A DNA stretch of 64,000 nucleotides, from NCBI GenBank assembly GCA_015680685.1, contig MNCI01008071.1:113339-177338 (forward strand), written 5' to 3'. Below are positions 24,342 to 35,031 of this stretch, in pieces. The notes under the pieces are model-generated. The model saw only the letters and a list, made by a program, of their open reading frames with translations. It did not search any database and was not told the origin of the DNA. A program made the translations under genes and the position numbers. Position 1 is the first letter of the stretch; each line of letters starts with the position of its first letter. The DNA comes from Gnetum montanum (lineage: Eukaryota; Streptophyta; Gnetopsida; Gnetales; Gnetaceae).

Positions 24342-25379
24342 TTGACGCTTGGAGGAATTGACCCAAGAAGTGTAAACAAAGAAGTGCAAAACACCACAAG
24401 CAACTTGATAGAAATGTTGTACGTTGGCACCTGGCTAGACATCATCGCACCATGTTCAGTAGTATATGGGATTGTGGGAAATGAAATTTTATTTGATAGG
24501 GAAAGAGAAACTGTGGGGATTCAGGAGGAATCAAGGTTGTGCATGGTCAAGGAGATGTTCTAGTGTGTATACAGGTCATGTTGATCCTTGTCAATAGCCA
24601 CGATTTAGCAGAATCGGAATCAAGACATGAGATGTGCGTCCTCTGATGAAACAAGACTCTTGGTTAGTGTCCAAGAGGACTTGTTGGCAAAACCAAAGCC
24701 ACGTGATGATGTGTTGCATTCTTTGGAGGAACAGGGCCCTTGTTTAGTGTTTAGGGGGAACCTGTTGGTGGAGAGCCAAAGCCATGCAAGAGGATGTGTC
24801 TTGATTATTTTAGATATGAGTGTTTGCTTTCGAGGCAAATGTTGTCCCGTCTTGTGTTTTATGTGGGAAGGGACGACATTTTTTTTCTGTGTTCTTATGC
24901 TCATGCCCAAATGCCATATTGTGAGTTGCAACCGCTTAAGAGTGGTGTAATATGCAACAGTATGTTCGATGTTTTGGGCAGTATTGGGTGTGTTCAGGAT
25001 GTAACCAAGTATAAGATGTTGAAGGATAGGCGGGATATGAAACGGGGGATGTACTAGTGAATGTCTTGATTAGTTTTGTCATGTGCTCTGTGAACAACGT
25101 CTCACCTTGCTACTTATGACGAAGTGCATTCTTGTACGAACATCTCTGAGTGTCATCCTACAAACGCAACTTTGAGAGGACTAGGGAAAACCATGAGTGA
25201 GTAAGCAAGCTTAGACTTAAATAGCTATTGATGAAACAAAGGCACCAGATGAGATTTTAGGCACTGTTATATGAATGGCAGCAATATTGTTAGGATCGGC
25301 CGATGGCGAGTGATGCAAAAATTCTGATGAAGTTTGAATGCAGCCACAGATTAAGGAACCAGAGATAAAATTGTCATTT
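24342..25379 (-). other. Element C 3' untranslated region
   Basis: About 1 kb between the motif array and the PPT. Open frames on the plus strand (such as 24627-24950) overlap each other and match no domain. I see no gene. Confidence 0.6.
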
Positions 25380-25700
25380 TATAGTCTTAGCAAACTATGA
25401 TGGGTTAGTTTTATGTCATGACCCTTTGGACATTTCCCTTTTAACATCGTGGCAGATGGTGCATTGCCAGTTTCTAGTCTTAGCGGGCGATGAAGAGGCA
25501 AAGTAGTTTATAGTCTTAGCGGACTTTGGTGAATGCAACTGTGGAAGTTTACTGTTGTACCAGACAGGTGCTAGTTTATTGTCATTGCAGACACTGTGTG
25601 GCATCAGTTTATTGTCATGATGCCAGGATGAGCTGTGGTATCAGTTTTAAGTCATGATTCCAAGACTGTTCTATGGTATCAGTTTACCGTCATGATTCCA
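25380..25700 (-). repeat. Boundary-motif array downstream of element C pol
   Basis: On the minus strand, copies of (a)tgac(a/t)(a/g)taaactgat/ag separated by 30-60 bases (plus-strand agttt(a/t)... near 25406, 25508, 25572, 25605, 25640, 25680). Same location as in A1 and A2, right after the pol stop, and same orientation relative to pol. Confidence 0.72.
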
Positions 25701-25726
25701 GGACGAGCATGTACCTGAGCCTGTAC

Positions 25727-28700
25727 TCAAATATGGAATGGTTTCAAGAACAAGTGATTGGTCAAATTTTCAAGTTCATTCCCTTCCATATCAGCTAACT
25801 TGAATGCTCCATTGTCATATGCTTTGGTGACCAAATAGGGCCCTTCCCAGTTGGCTAAGAATTTGTCCGGGTGTTCCCGAACGGCCTTAAGTACAAGGTC
25901 ACCTTCCTTGATAGTGCGCTTATGAATGTCATGTCGATGGCGTTCTCATTGTCATTTTTGGTACCATTCAATCTGATCGAGCGCACGTATGCGTTCCTCC
26001 TCCACCGAGTCCAAGTCAATGATTCGTAGGTCATTATTTTTCCCTTCATCGAGGAGTCCACAAAGTGTGATGCTTAAGGACGGTACCTGTAATTCCAAAG
26101 GTAAAAACAGCTTCTGAACCATAAACAAGGCTATATGGTGTTTTACCTATTGAAGTCTGATGCGTAGTGCGATATCCCCACAGTGCGTATACTAGCTGTT
26201 CGTGCCATCTTTTCTTGCTTTGGGTAAGCATATTTTTTAAGTATTGTAATGATGGTTTTATTTGTGGCCTATGCTTGCCCATTGCTCTGAGGGTAGTAAG
26301 GAGATGAAAATGAGTTTTTGATCCCCAGACTTTCACAAAAATTTTTGGTTTCGACACTGCTGAATTATGACCCGTTATCAGTGATGATGGTCATGGGGAT
26401 GCCAAAACGGGTCACAATGTTTTCAAGAATGAAGTTGCATACGTGTTTAGATGTGGTTTTTTGAAGGGGAACAACTTCTACCCACTTCATGAAATACTCT
26501 GTCGTGGATATGATGAAACTATGCCCTTCAGAAGATGAGGGTGTTATTGGTTCGATAAGGCCCAACCCCCACCTTTGAAAGCGCCATGCGATTTGCACTG
26601 TATGCAACTCATTTGGTGGGACATGGATCAAATTACTATGTCTTTGATAGGTATTACATGTTTTAGCCTTGGAGAGACAGTCATACTCCATGTGTGGCCA
26701 ATAATAGCCTAAGCGTCTTATTTTGGTTGCCATTTCTTTAGGTGCTATCTGTCCTCCGCATAATCCATCATGTACTTGTTCAATGATAGTTTGGGCATCG
26801 ACGCTACTAACGCATGTTAGAAATATCCCTTCATAGGATTGACAACACAGTGTATCCCCTACTAGTGCATATTGCCAAGAATGCTTTCATACCTCTTCCT
26901 TTTGTGCATTCGTTAGATGTCACGGTGTTTCATGGTGTAGAAGGTATTCTTTTATGTCATCATACCATTCTATCGCGTGTGTTGTATTAACGGATGCAAT
27001 TGGCAACGTATCTAGAGTGTCAATTATGGGTTTAGCACAACTCATTATGGAGCTTGGTAGTGTATGGAACATGTCAGGTGATATGTTTAGCGCTAGGGTG
27101 GCCAGTGCGTCTGCGATGGTATTATTGTTTCTGGAGACATGTTGCACATCGATGTTTTCGAATTGCTTCATTAAGTATTTGGCTAAGTCACAGTATGGTT
27201 GTAAATGTTGTGCTTTGCATGTGTAAATATCTGTGACTTGGTTCAAAACCACTTGTGAGTCTCCCCTGACCACAAGCCATGTGATGTCTGAAGCTAGTGC
27301 TGCCATGAGACCTCTAAGGAGACCTTCGTACTCTGCTATGTTGTTGGTACAGTGAAAGTAGAAATGATAAGCAAAGAGTCTGATCTCTCTGGAGGGATAG
27401 GTGATGACGACGGTAGCATTTCCCCCTCGAGAGGTGGATGCTCCATCAAAGTTTAAAATGGCTTCGTAGTCATCGGGTACTATGGCTTTGTAGTCAGGGA
27501 ACTCTGGCTCTATTGTTGCTTGATCGTGTATTGGTGACGTGGTCATTTAATTTGCTATGGTTTGACCCTTAACTGATGATTGCGCTATGTAGTGTAGGTC
27601 AAACTCAGCTATCATGGCTTTCCAATGGGCTATTCTCATTGACTCATAAATGTTTCCTGTGATGGCTCTAAGCACATTATCCTTGCAGATTATATTGACT
27701 TGGTTGTGGAAGAGGTAATGTCACCATTTCTTTAAAGAAAATACCAGGGCTAAACATGACCTCTCCACCTCGTTATATTTCTTCTCATGGGCAACTAATG
27801 CATGGCTTAAGTAGTAAATAGGGACTTTGATTCCATCATCTTGTTTCTAGCAAAGCATGGACGCGATTGACGAGTCCGAAGTGGCAAAGTAGATGTAAAA
27901 CGGTTTATCATTTTGAGGTGGATAAACCATGGGTAGTTGGACAAGTGCCGCTTTAATATTGTCAAACGCTTCCTAGCACTGTGGAGTCCATTCAAAATGG
28001 ATGTTCTTGCATAGAAAGTGGTTCATAGGTTTCAACTTGTCCATTAGCTTTTCTATAAAACGTCTGATGAACTGTAATCTACCTTGTAGACCTCGAAGTT
28101 CGGTAAGGTTGCCAAGTGGTTTTAAGTTTGCTATGGCCTTAACTTTATCGGGGTCTACTCGTATCCCTACTTCAGAGGCTATGAATCCAAGCATTTTTCC
28201 TGTCTTGACTCCAAAGACGCATTTCTTTGGGTTAAGTCTCAGCTCATATTTTAAACAATGCTTTAGTACTAGGTCAAGATCTTGTACATGTTGTTCTGAT
28301 ATCTTTGATTTAACCACAATGTCGTCCATGTAGTTGTTGAGCGAGTGCAACATGTAATCACTAAAAATGAATGTCATCACCATTTAATATGTGGCCCCAG
28401 CATTCTTGAGACTGAAGGGCATCATTGTGTAACAAAAGGTTCCCCATGGTGTCATAAAAGTAGTCCGAAGCTGATGCTCTGGGTTAATGCGTATCTAGTT
28501 GTATCCTGAGAAGCCATCCATAAAAGATAATAGGGCATGCCCAGCGGTTGAGTCAACAAGTTGATCGATGCTGGGTAGGGGAAAATCATCTTTTATTGTT
28601 GCAACGTTGAGATCCTGGAAGTCAATGCATAAGCGAATACTTCCGTTCTTTTTTGGAACAATGACCATGTTGGATACCCAATTGGCGTAATCGAAAGCCC

Positions 28701-29166
28701 GAATGAAACCTGCCTGATAAATTTTGGTGATCTCATTGCGAACTGCCAATGCTACCTCAGGTTTAACCTTTCGTGCATTTTGTTTTACTGGCCTCAATTT
28801 TGGATCAAGGATAATGTTGTGCTGGACGATTTGAGGATCTAACCCAGGCATGTCGGTGTAAGACCAAGCGAATGCTTTTATGTTGTTTCGAAGCACATCT
28901 TCTATGTCTTTGGCTAGTGGAGGTTATAATAGTATACTTAATTTTAATATTTTGGTTTCACCATAAAACATAACGATGGGGGTTTCAGTCAACAGGTCTT
29001 CAGTGATACTATCAGCTTCTATGTCAAGAGATCTTGTCATACCTTTGTAGTTATCTAATGTTTGTTGTGTTGAGGCTGTGAGTGTGTCTTCTGTCAATGT
29101 ACCTAAGCTGATGGAGTTTATGTCAATTTCTCTTGTGATTTTTCCATATGGTCCATCAATGATCAA
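25727..29166 (-). pseudogene. Element C pol remnant (RT, RNase H, aRNH, integrase)
   Basis: N-terminal spacer 29166-28924 (DGPYGKITREID). RT: RLCIDFQDLNVATIKDDFPL (about 28630-28600) and NNYMDDIVVKS (about 28340-28310). First RNase H: FYIYFATSDSSIASMLC (about 27900). Archaeal-type RNase H in an open stretch 27546-26920 (NFDGASTSRGG, NIAEYEGLLRGL, GDSQVVLNQVTD, IADALATLAL). Integrase (26770-25727): CNTYQRHSNLIH has lost the second zinc-finger Cys, GLGLIEP has Gly in place of the first catalytic Asp, TDNGS remains, and the catalytic Glu before ATNK is a TAG stop. It ends NHLFLKPFHI and TGA at 25729-25727. Nonfunctional. Confidence 0.9.
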
Positions 29167-29289
29167 GGGTGTGGATAAATGCTAACAATTCATCGGGCTG
29201 ACTCCTGCCAATAAATAGAAGGCAGAATGAGCTAATAAGTGTTGTTTCATGTTCCTTAGTAACGTAAATCATGTGTACATGCACAATGG

Positions 29290-29450
29290 TGGTTTATCGT
29301 CGCACCGAGACGCATGGCAGTTTAAGGCCTTACCAGGTCGGATGTGGTAGTTTAAGGCCTTACCAGGCCGCATGTGGCAGTTTAAGGCCTTACCGGGCCA
29401 TGTGTGGCAGTTTAAGGCCTTACTGGGCCGTCATGGGTGATTTGACGATG
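29290..29450 (-). repeat. Boundary-motif array between element C pol and antisense gene
   Basis: Four tandem units of about 33 bp containing gtggcagtttaaggcctta (plus strand). Read on the minus strand each contains ccttaaactgcca. This corresponds to the array at 17160-17680 in A2. Confidence 0.82.
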
Positions 29451-29593
29451 CCTAGTCATCGTATAATTTGCATCGGAGATATTCTATTTTTTTTGTGCTT
29501 TGTATTTTGAATAATTTTTAAATAAAAATAATAAACTATTTAAAAACATTAAAAAACATCAAAGGTGAAGGTAGTGGCGGGGTCGGTGCAGTG
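29451..29593. other. Upstream region of element C antisense gene
   Basis: AT-rich spacer between the motif array and the TATA-like sequence; no other feature seen. Confidence 0.5.
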
Positions 29594-29603
29594 CTATATA
29601 TAC
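29594..29603 (+). promoter_or_regulatory. TATA-like box of element C antisense gene
   Basis: CTATATATAC, about 320 bases upstream of the first ATG (29918). The intervening leader contains repeated gcgtaaacc-type units (about 29650-29810). Compare 16991-17000 in A2. Confidence 0.5.
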
Positions 29604-29917
29604 CGTAAGGCTGTCAGTTGGAAGCACAGAACTTGAAGCAATCCGGAGCATGAGCGTAAACCTTCAACGTAAGTGTAAACCCTCAGTGTAACCATAAACC
29701 TTCAGCGTAAGCGTAAACCATCAAACCCCAGCATAAACGTAGACCTCAAACCCTAGCGTAAATGCAGAAGTCAAACCCCAGCATAAACGCAGAAGCGTAG
29801 AGGCTTCAAACTTCGACGTGAGTGTATAGGCTCCAACTCAGCGTAGAGGATTCAGTTCGTTGTGCAGACTCAAACCTCAGCATAGACCCTGTCAGTTGCA
29901 GTGTAAAGGACACCGGA

Positions 29918-32900
29918 ATGGGCAAGGGCAAGGAGGTAGAAGGCCAGGGGAGGAAGGGGCCTGACCTAACTTTCGCGGAGGAAAGCGAGGCCATGTTGGA
30001 GTGTCTGCATAGGCCAAGGGTTCTATCGTGGCCTAGATCATCACACAGGTAGGCTCTAATCCTTCCTCTATTAGTTATTTTTATCTATACCTATCATTGG
30101 ACATAGACAGTTTTCGTAGCGTAGACAGTTTCGGTAGCATAGAGGGTTTCGGTAGGGTAGACAGTTAGCGTAGAGGGCCTATATGCTGAGCGTAGGTCCG
30201 CAATGTAGAGGGTCTGTACAGTGTACAGGGTCTGTACGCTTAGTGTAGATCTGCAGCGTAGAGGGTCTCTATAGCGTACGGTGTAGACAATTTTAACTGT
30301 ATATAGCATAAACTATTTTGTCAGTACATAGCGTAAATGATTTTATCAGTACATAGCGTAAACTATTTCCACGGCGTATAGCATAGACGGTTTTCACAGC
30401 ATATACGCTTAGCGTAAACGGTTTTGTCTTTTCAGGCAGCATATGGCGTAGACCTGTTTTCACAGCGTATACACTAACTATTTTTTTTACAGCGTATAGC
30501 GTAGATGATTTTCATAGCGTATACGCTGATGGTTTTTACAGCGTATATGCTGAGCGTGAACAGTTTTCTTTCTTTTTAGGCAGTGTATACGCCGAGTGTT
30601 TTTAGTTTGATAGCGTATACGCCGAGTGTAAACAGTTTGTAATTTTTGGAAGTGTTGGCCTATAACATGGAATTTTATTTTTTTATCTCCTTTTCATGTA
30701 TGGTTGATTTATCATGGCGCTCTGGTTACTCGCAGGGACACTGAGCCTTTCCTCTTGGTAGTTGAGATAGTTGGAGTACAGGCATGGTTTGGCCCCCTTG
30801 AGACCGATGAACCTACCCCTAATCTGACCATTAAAAAAATGGAGTATGGTTCAGGGAAGGGGTGTGTGAATTCCTTGCCTTCATCCTAGATAGATTTAAG
30901 GTGGTGGTCTGGTCAAATCTGAGCGAACAAGTGGCACAGAGCATGCTTGAGGCTATGTTTCCGGGGGCTTTGAAGGGCATCACAGTTTTTATGGTAAACA
31001 TTGACAAGGGGCTACTTGTGATAGAGAACGGTCCCTCTGGTGGGCCCAGATCTACTCACCCGTTAGCGCGCGTGTGGGACCTATTGCCACGAGGGCGTGA
31101 TTATCTTAACAACACCTTGTTTCTGGCTGCACGTGCACACATGTTATTTCAAAACCCTCTTGGCATAGTGTACCAGGTAGAGAGGTAAGATTGTTTAGCT
31201 TGTTTTTTTTGGTTTTTATCATTTGACATTTGTTTCTATTTTGATGACTGTTCTTCTGTAGGCCCCAAGTTAACCAAGATGGGACATGCGTCAACGATGA
31301 TGGACTTGCCCTGGCTGATGCTACTCTAGAGACATTTATGGTGGGTCCCACCCTTCGCAAAGCTGTATTAGCTCAAACCAAGGGTGATATTGTCCATTTC
31401 CACAAACGATTTTCTAGAGCATTCCCACAATGCACGGCTCGTGGGTGGCTGCATGGAGATTGGTCGCATAATGGACTAGTCTTCCCTCGTGATGCTAACC
31501 TGACTTCTAGCACCTCTAAGTCCACAACTAAGGGTAAGTGACAATAGTTTCTAGATGCCTTAGTGTGTTTGTCCGACTACTGGTGGTCATACTGATGTGA
31601 TGATTTCAAATTATATCTACAGTTGATGTTCCTTCCAATGGACACCCTGTCACGATAGGACAAACTGAGAGTACTCTATTGATGAAGTTTGGGGAGATCA
31701 ACAAGGCATAGAAATGGTTGCGCACCCATGCCCTACCATCCATTTTCCATTGTTTAGATGATGCCAGCCTTATGAAGCTCTTTACTACCCCCAGCCCTGA
31801 TGTGTCGATAGCTAAAATGATTGGGATTGTTAATTCATTCGACAAGTCCGTCTCCTACTATAGAACCCGTATTAAGGATGTCAAGATATTCTTCCATCTA
31901 TCAGCCAAATTTTTTCAGACCTTTTTAGTGTACCGGTAGATGGTGTAAATGTAGTTTTGGACAGGTCTCAGAAAGAGCTTCATATGGTACATGAGCTAGA
32001 GGACTGGTTGGGTATTGTCAAGGGTGCCAAGGGATTCCCTATGTAGGGGAAGTCAAAGGTTGAGGAAGTTAATGAATTATATCCCATGTTTAGGGCACGG
32101 GTGTTCCCTAAATCCCTGTCCTAGGTGAGGAGTCTTGGTGTTGAAGCTGTCCGCATTATGCGAACCGTCTTAGAAACTGGAATGCATTATAACTGGGCTC
32201 AATTTTTGTTGTCGGGCCTTCATAAGGAGATAGTGCAATTGCGCTCAGATGTTGAGGCGTAGTCCCATTTTACATTTGCATTCTTCGCTGACTATCCTCG
32301 CCACTTGGCCGAGTTTCTAGTGGTTCGCACGGACAATAAATATGTCCTACGGGATCGAACTCAACTATCTCGCCCGTGGATCAATCATTTTTTCGAGACA
32401 GGTGAGTCCCAAGATGCTCCTGAGAGGATTGATGAATCTGTATCCTTCACGAAAGGAGGGTCATCTAGTACCTCAATTCACACACGTGATAGTGTGGGGT
32501 TGGAACCATATGATGTGCCTTATACTACAAAGAGGGTTGAACAGTTCTTCAAGGAGACCATTGGTAAGGCCAAGTCGAAGCTCCCGAAGCATGAACGCTC
32601 GACAGAGGTTGCCTCAAACGTGGAAGAGCCAAAGGTGAAGCAGATACAGTTCAAGATGCCTATCCGAGATAAGTAAACTTGGCACACTTATTATTTTATC
32701 ATTTTCATCTTATTCATAATTTTCATTTTGACCACTTACGTGCAACTAATGCCTTCAGACTTGACTCAAGAAGTGAGGAGGCAGGAGTTAGAGATCATTA
32801 TTGAGGAGGAGGAAGCTACAACCAACTTAATAATCGAGGAGGAGGAAAAGATTAGCAAGGATCAGGCAGAAGGAACGGAGGAGCTAGCAGAGGACACCAC

Positions 32901-34379
32901 GGAGACTAAACTAGTCGATGACCAGGGTGGTGTCAATGAGATGTTCAGTAGCTTCCTCAAGGGAAGGTTGGACCTTAGTGACCCCTCCAAACCCAGAGGG
33001 GGATAGAGAACACAATATATTTCCTTTTATTTTATTGTGTTGCTTTGTGAGTCATTGTTTCTATGGTGTTTTACTTTTATGTTTTTATCCCTTCTAGAGA
33101 AAGATAGTGAAACTAGAACGATACAGCTGGACGTGCCCATGAAAATGGCTCCCCCTGAAAGGACCGTGGAGGTTAGTCCATGTCATACTCATGGACCATT
33201 TACTTGGACCAAGATGCCCAGTAAAATGGATTTTGTGGCTGCTATCGCTAAGGACGTGGTTGCACGTATTCAGGAAGCCCACCCTGAGATAGGTACAAAT
33301 GTCTCGAGCCTTTTGCAGCTTTTGAATTTCACATCCCTTATTTGTTGTCTAATGTTTAATGCCCGTTCTTTTTGTGTGCGTAGGAGCCAAGCTGAGGTGG
33401 GATCCATCTGAGACTGTTAGCATTGAAATTTTGCCCACACTACCCCCAGAAGTCGAGCAGATACCAAGGCTGGTCTATGACGAAGTGGCAGAAGGTCTTG
33501 TACATAACGCCAAATTGCTTTGGACCTGTAGGTGTTCCATCAAACAGTTATGGTTGCAAGTCCAAGTAAAGGAGAAAGAAGTTTCCAAGTTATCAGTTAA
33601 GCGTGATGATCTCAAGACTCGGTATGAGTTCGCCTCGGCTAGACTAAGTGGTGATCGTTCTTGGTGAACTTCCAAGGTCACTTATACTAGATACTGGAAC
33701 CTACTCAATCGCAACATGTCACTGACTCGGAAACTAGCAGAGCGTAAGGCCCAGGTAGATCTACCAAACCTCTAGTGCCAGGATTGGAAGGCTTTCGCTT
33801 CCAAGGTGCGTAAATGGGGTCAGGATAAGAAGAACCACAAGCACCATTACAAGAAATTGTTGAAGGAAGTATCCATTGAAAAGCATCAACTTGAAATGTT
33901 TGAGGGTCTGGGTCTACGCTCTGCATTTGATACCTTTGCTCAGAATACATTTGTTGAGATGGAATCACCTACAAGGGTAATTACAACCACTTCTGGGGAG
34001 GTTTCTATGGGTGAATTCCCTTTAAAGCATCCTACGTGGTCGGTGGTTAACAAAGGGAAGGCTTTCGCAAACGTTGATCTAGGCCTTGATGGGATTGATT
34101 GGATGAGCATCTCAGAGGAGGAAATCCTCCATCGGCTAGAATTCGGTTTAGGGGGATCCCCTACGGTAAGCATTTTGTTATCATGAAATTCGTTCACTAG
34201 ATAATGTTTGAAAGTTTTTTCTTTTGTTCTTATGTTGATTTTTTTCTGGCATTTTCAGGATCAAGGCGACGATGATGTTCAAGAAGCTGGCCCCAGTGGA
34301 GTAGGGACTCATGATGCTAGTGGGTCTAAAGGGGATCACCCTCTTGTCCCAGATGTTTTTTTTTTTCTTTTTTTTTGAA
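29918..34379 (+). pseudogene. Antisense multi-exon gene inside element C (FCP1/NIF-like pseudophosphatase domain)
   Basis: Eight exons inferred: 29918-30048, 30736-31184, 31262-31533, 31623-~32672, 32759-~33003, 33098-33292, 33384-34165, 34259-34379. Introns are GT-AG with good consensus (GTAAGA, GTAAGT, GTAAGC), and five of seven keep the reading frame exactly. Exon 2 resembles an FCP1/NIF HAD phosphatase: FLLVVEIVGV, FREGVCEFLAFILDRF, KVVVWSN, NNTLFLAARAHMLFQNP. The first-motif Asp is Glu and the DDSP site is lost. Later exons: LRKAVLAQTKGDIVHFHKRF and RGWLHGDW; MKLFTTPSPDVSIAKMI; YPMFRARVFPKSLS; an acidic EEEE-rich stretch (exon 5); basic, probably helical KKNHKHHYKKLLKEVSIEKH; WMSISEEEILHRLEFGLGG. 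A 1-base loss near 30853 and several TAG stops in exon 4 break it. About 1000 residues originally. Each exon has a counterpart in A2. Confidence 0.78.
30090..30650 (+). repeat. gcgta-motif repeats in intron 1 of the element C antisense gene
   Basis: Dozens of variants of agcgtagacagttt, agcgtatacgctgagcgta and cagcgtatagcgtaga fill most of the 687-base first intron. The same word dominates the element C LTRs (23450-24110, 40140-40740) and leader (38985-39400). No coding content. Confidence 0.8.
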
Positions 34380-34444
34380 ATTATTCTGTCTCAAATTTAT
34401 ACGTGAATTGTAAATTGAAAATTTTGAGTTATATTGAACAGATG

Positions 34445-34450
34445 AATAAA
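34445..34450 (+). terminator. Poly(A) signal of element C antisense gene
   Basis: AATAAA in gatgaataaaatc, 66 bases after the stop codon at 34377-34379, with T-rich and TGTA-containing sequence around it, as in plant 3' ends. Inference from position and sequence. Confidence 0.55.
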
Positions 34451-34734
34451 ATCAATTAACTCTTGTAATTGTACATCATTACATGTATATATATATTTTT
34501 TACTTATACTTTTTTGTTGTGGATTTTGAGTTTACATGTAAACACGACACGGCAATGTAAAATGTTTTGGTTTATTTTTGTAGTTTAAGTGTAGTGCACG
34601 AATGTAGTTATCAGTAGGACTGTAATTATAAGCGAAAGATAATTGCGAAAATTGTTATTGACAATGGTGAGAATGCAAGCGTAAATTCAAACAGTGAACT
34701 GGAATTTGGGAGAAAAAGAAAGTATAAGTGGATG

Positions 34735-35030
34735 ATCTAGTTTAAGGCCATTCCGAGCCACTCGTACTAGTTTAAGGCCATTTCGGGCCACATGCACTAG
34801 TTTAAGGCCATTTCGGGCCATGCGTAAACAAGAGAAGTTTAAAGTGACATGGGTTGATTTCTTAGGAGACCGACCATTTCTAATCGTGGCTAGTTTTATG
34901 TCGTTGCAGACATGATAGTTTAACGTCATTCCAGACTTAGAATGTACTTTAATGTCGTTTCGGACGATTTGTAGTTTAACGTCATTTTGGATACGGATGA
35001 TAGTTTAACGTCGTTCTGGACTAAGTGTTG
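34735..35030 (-). repeat. Boundary-motif array between antisense gene and element C protease
   Basis: At least seven units. Three tight ones read ctagtttaaggccattt(c/t)gggcca on the plus strand (34736-34822); looser ones follow with agtttaacgtc(a/g)tt (34917, 34971, 34998). On the minus strand they contain ttaaact, the same polarity as pol. Counterpart of 12080-12262. Confidence 0.8.
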
Positions 35031-35031
35031 T

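Noticed and set aside
24627-24950. 107-codon plus-strand frame in the C 3'UTR
   Set aside because: A nearly coextensive minus-strand frame also exists; no homologous frame in A1 or A2 3'UTRs and no domain.
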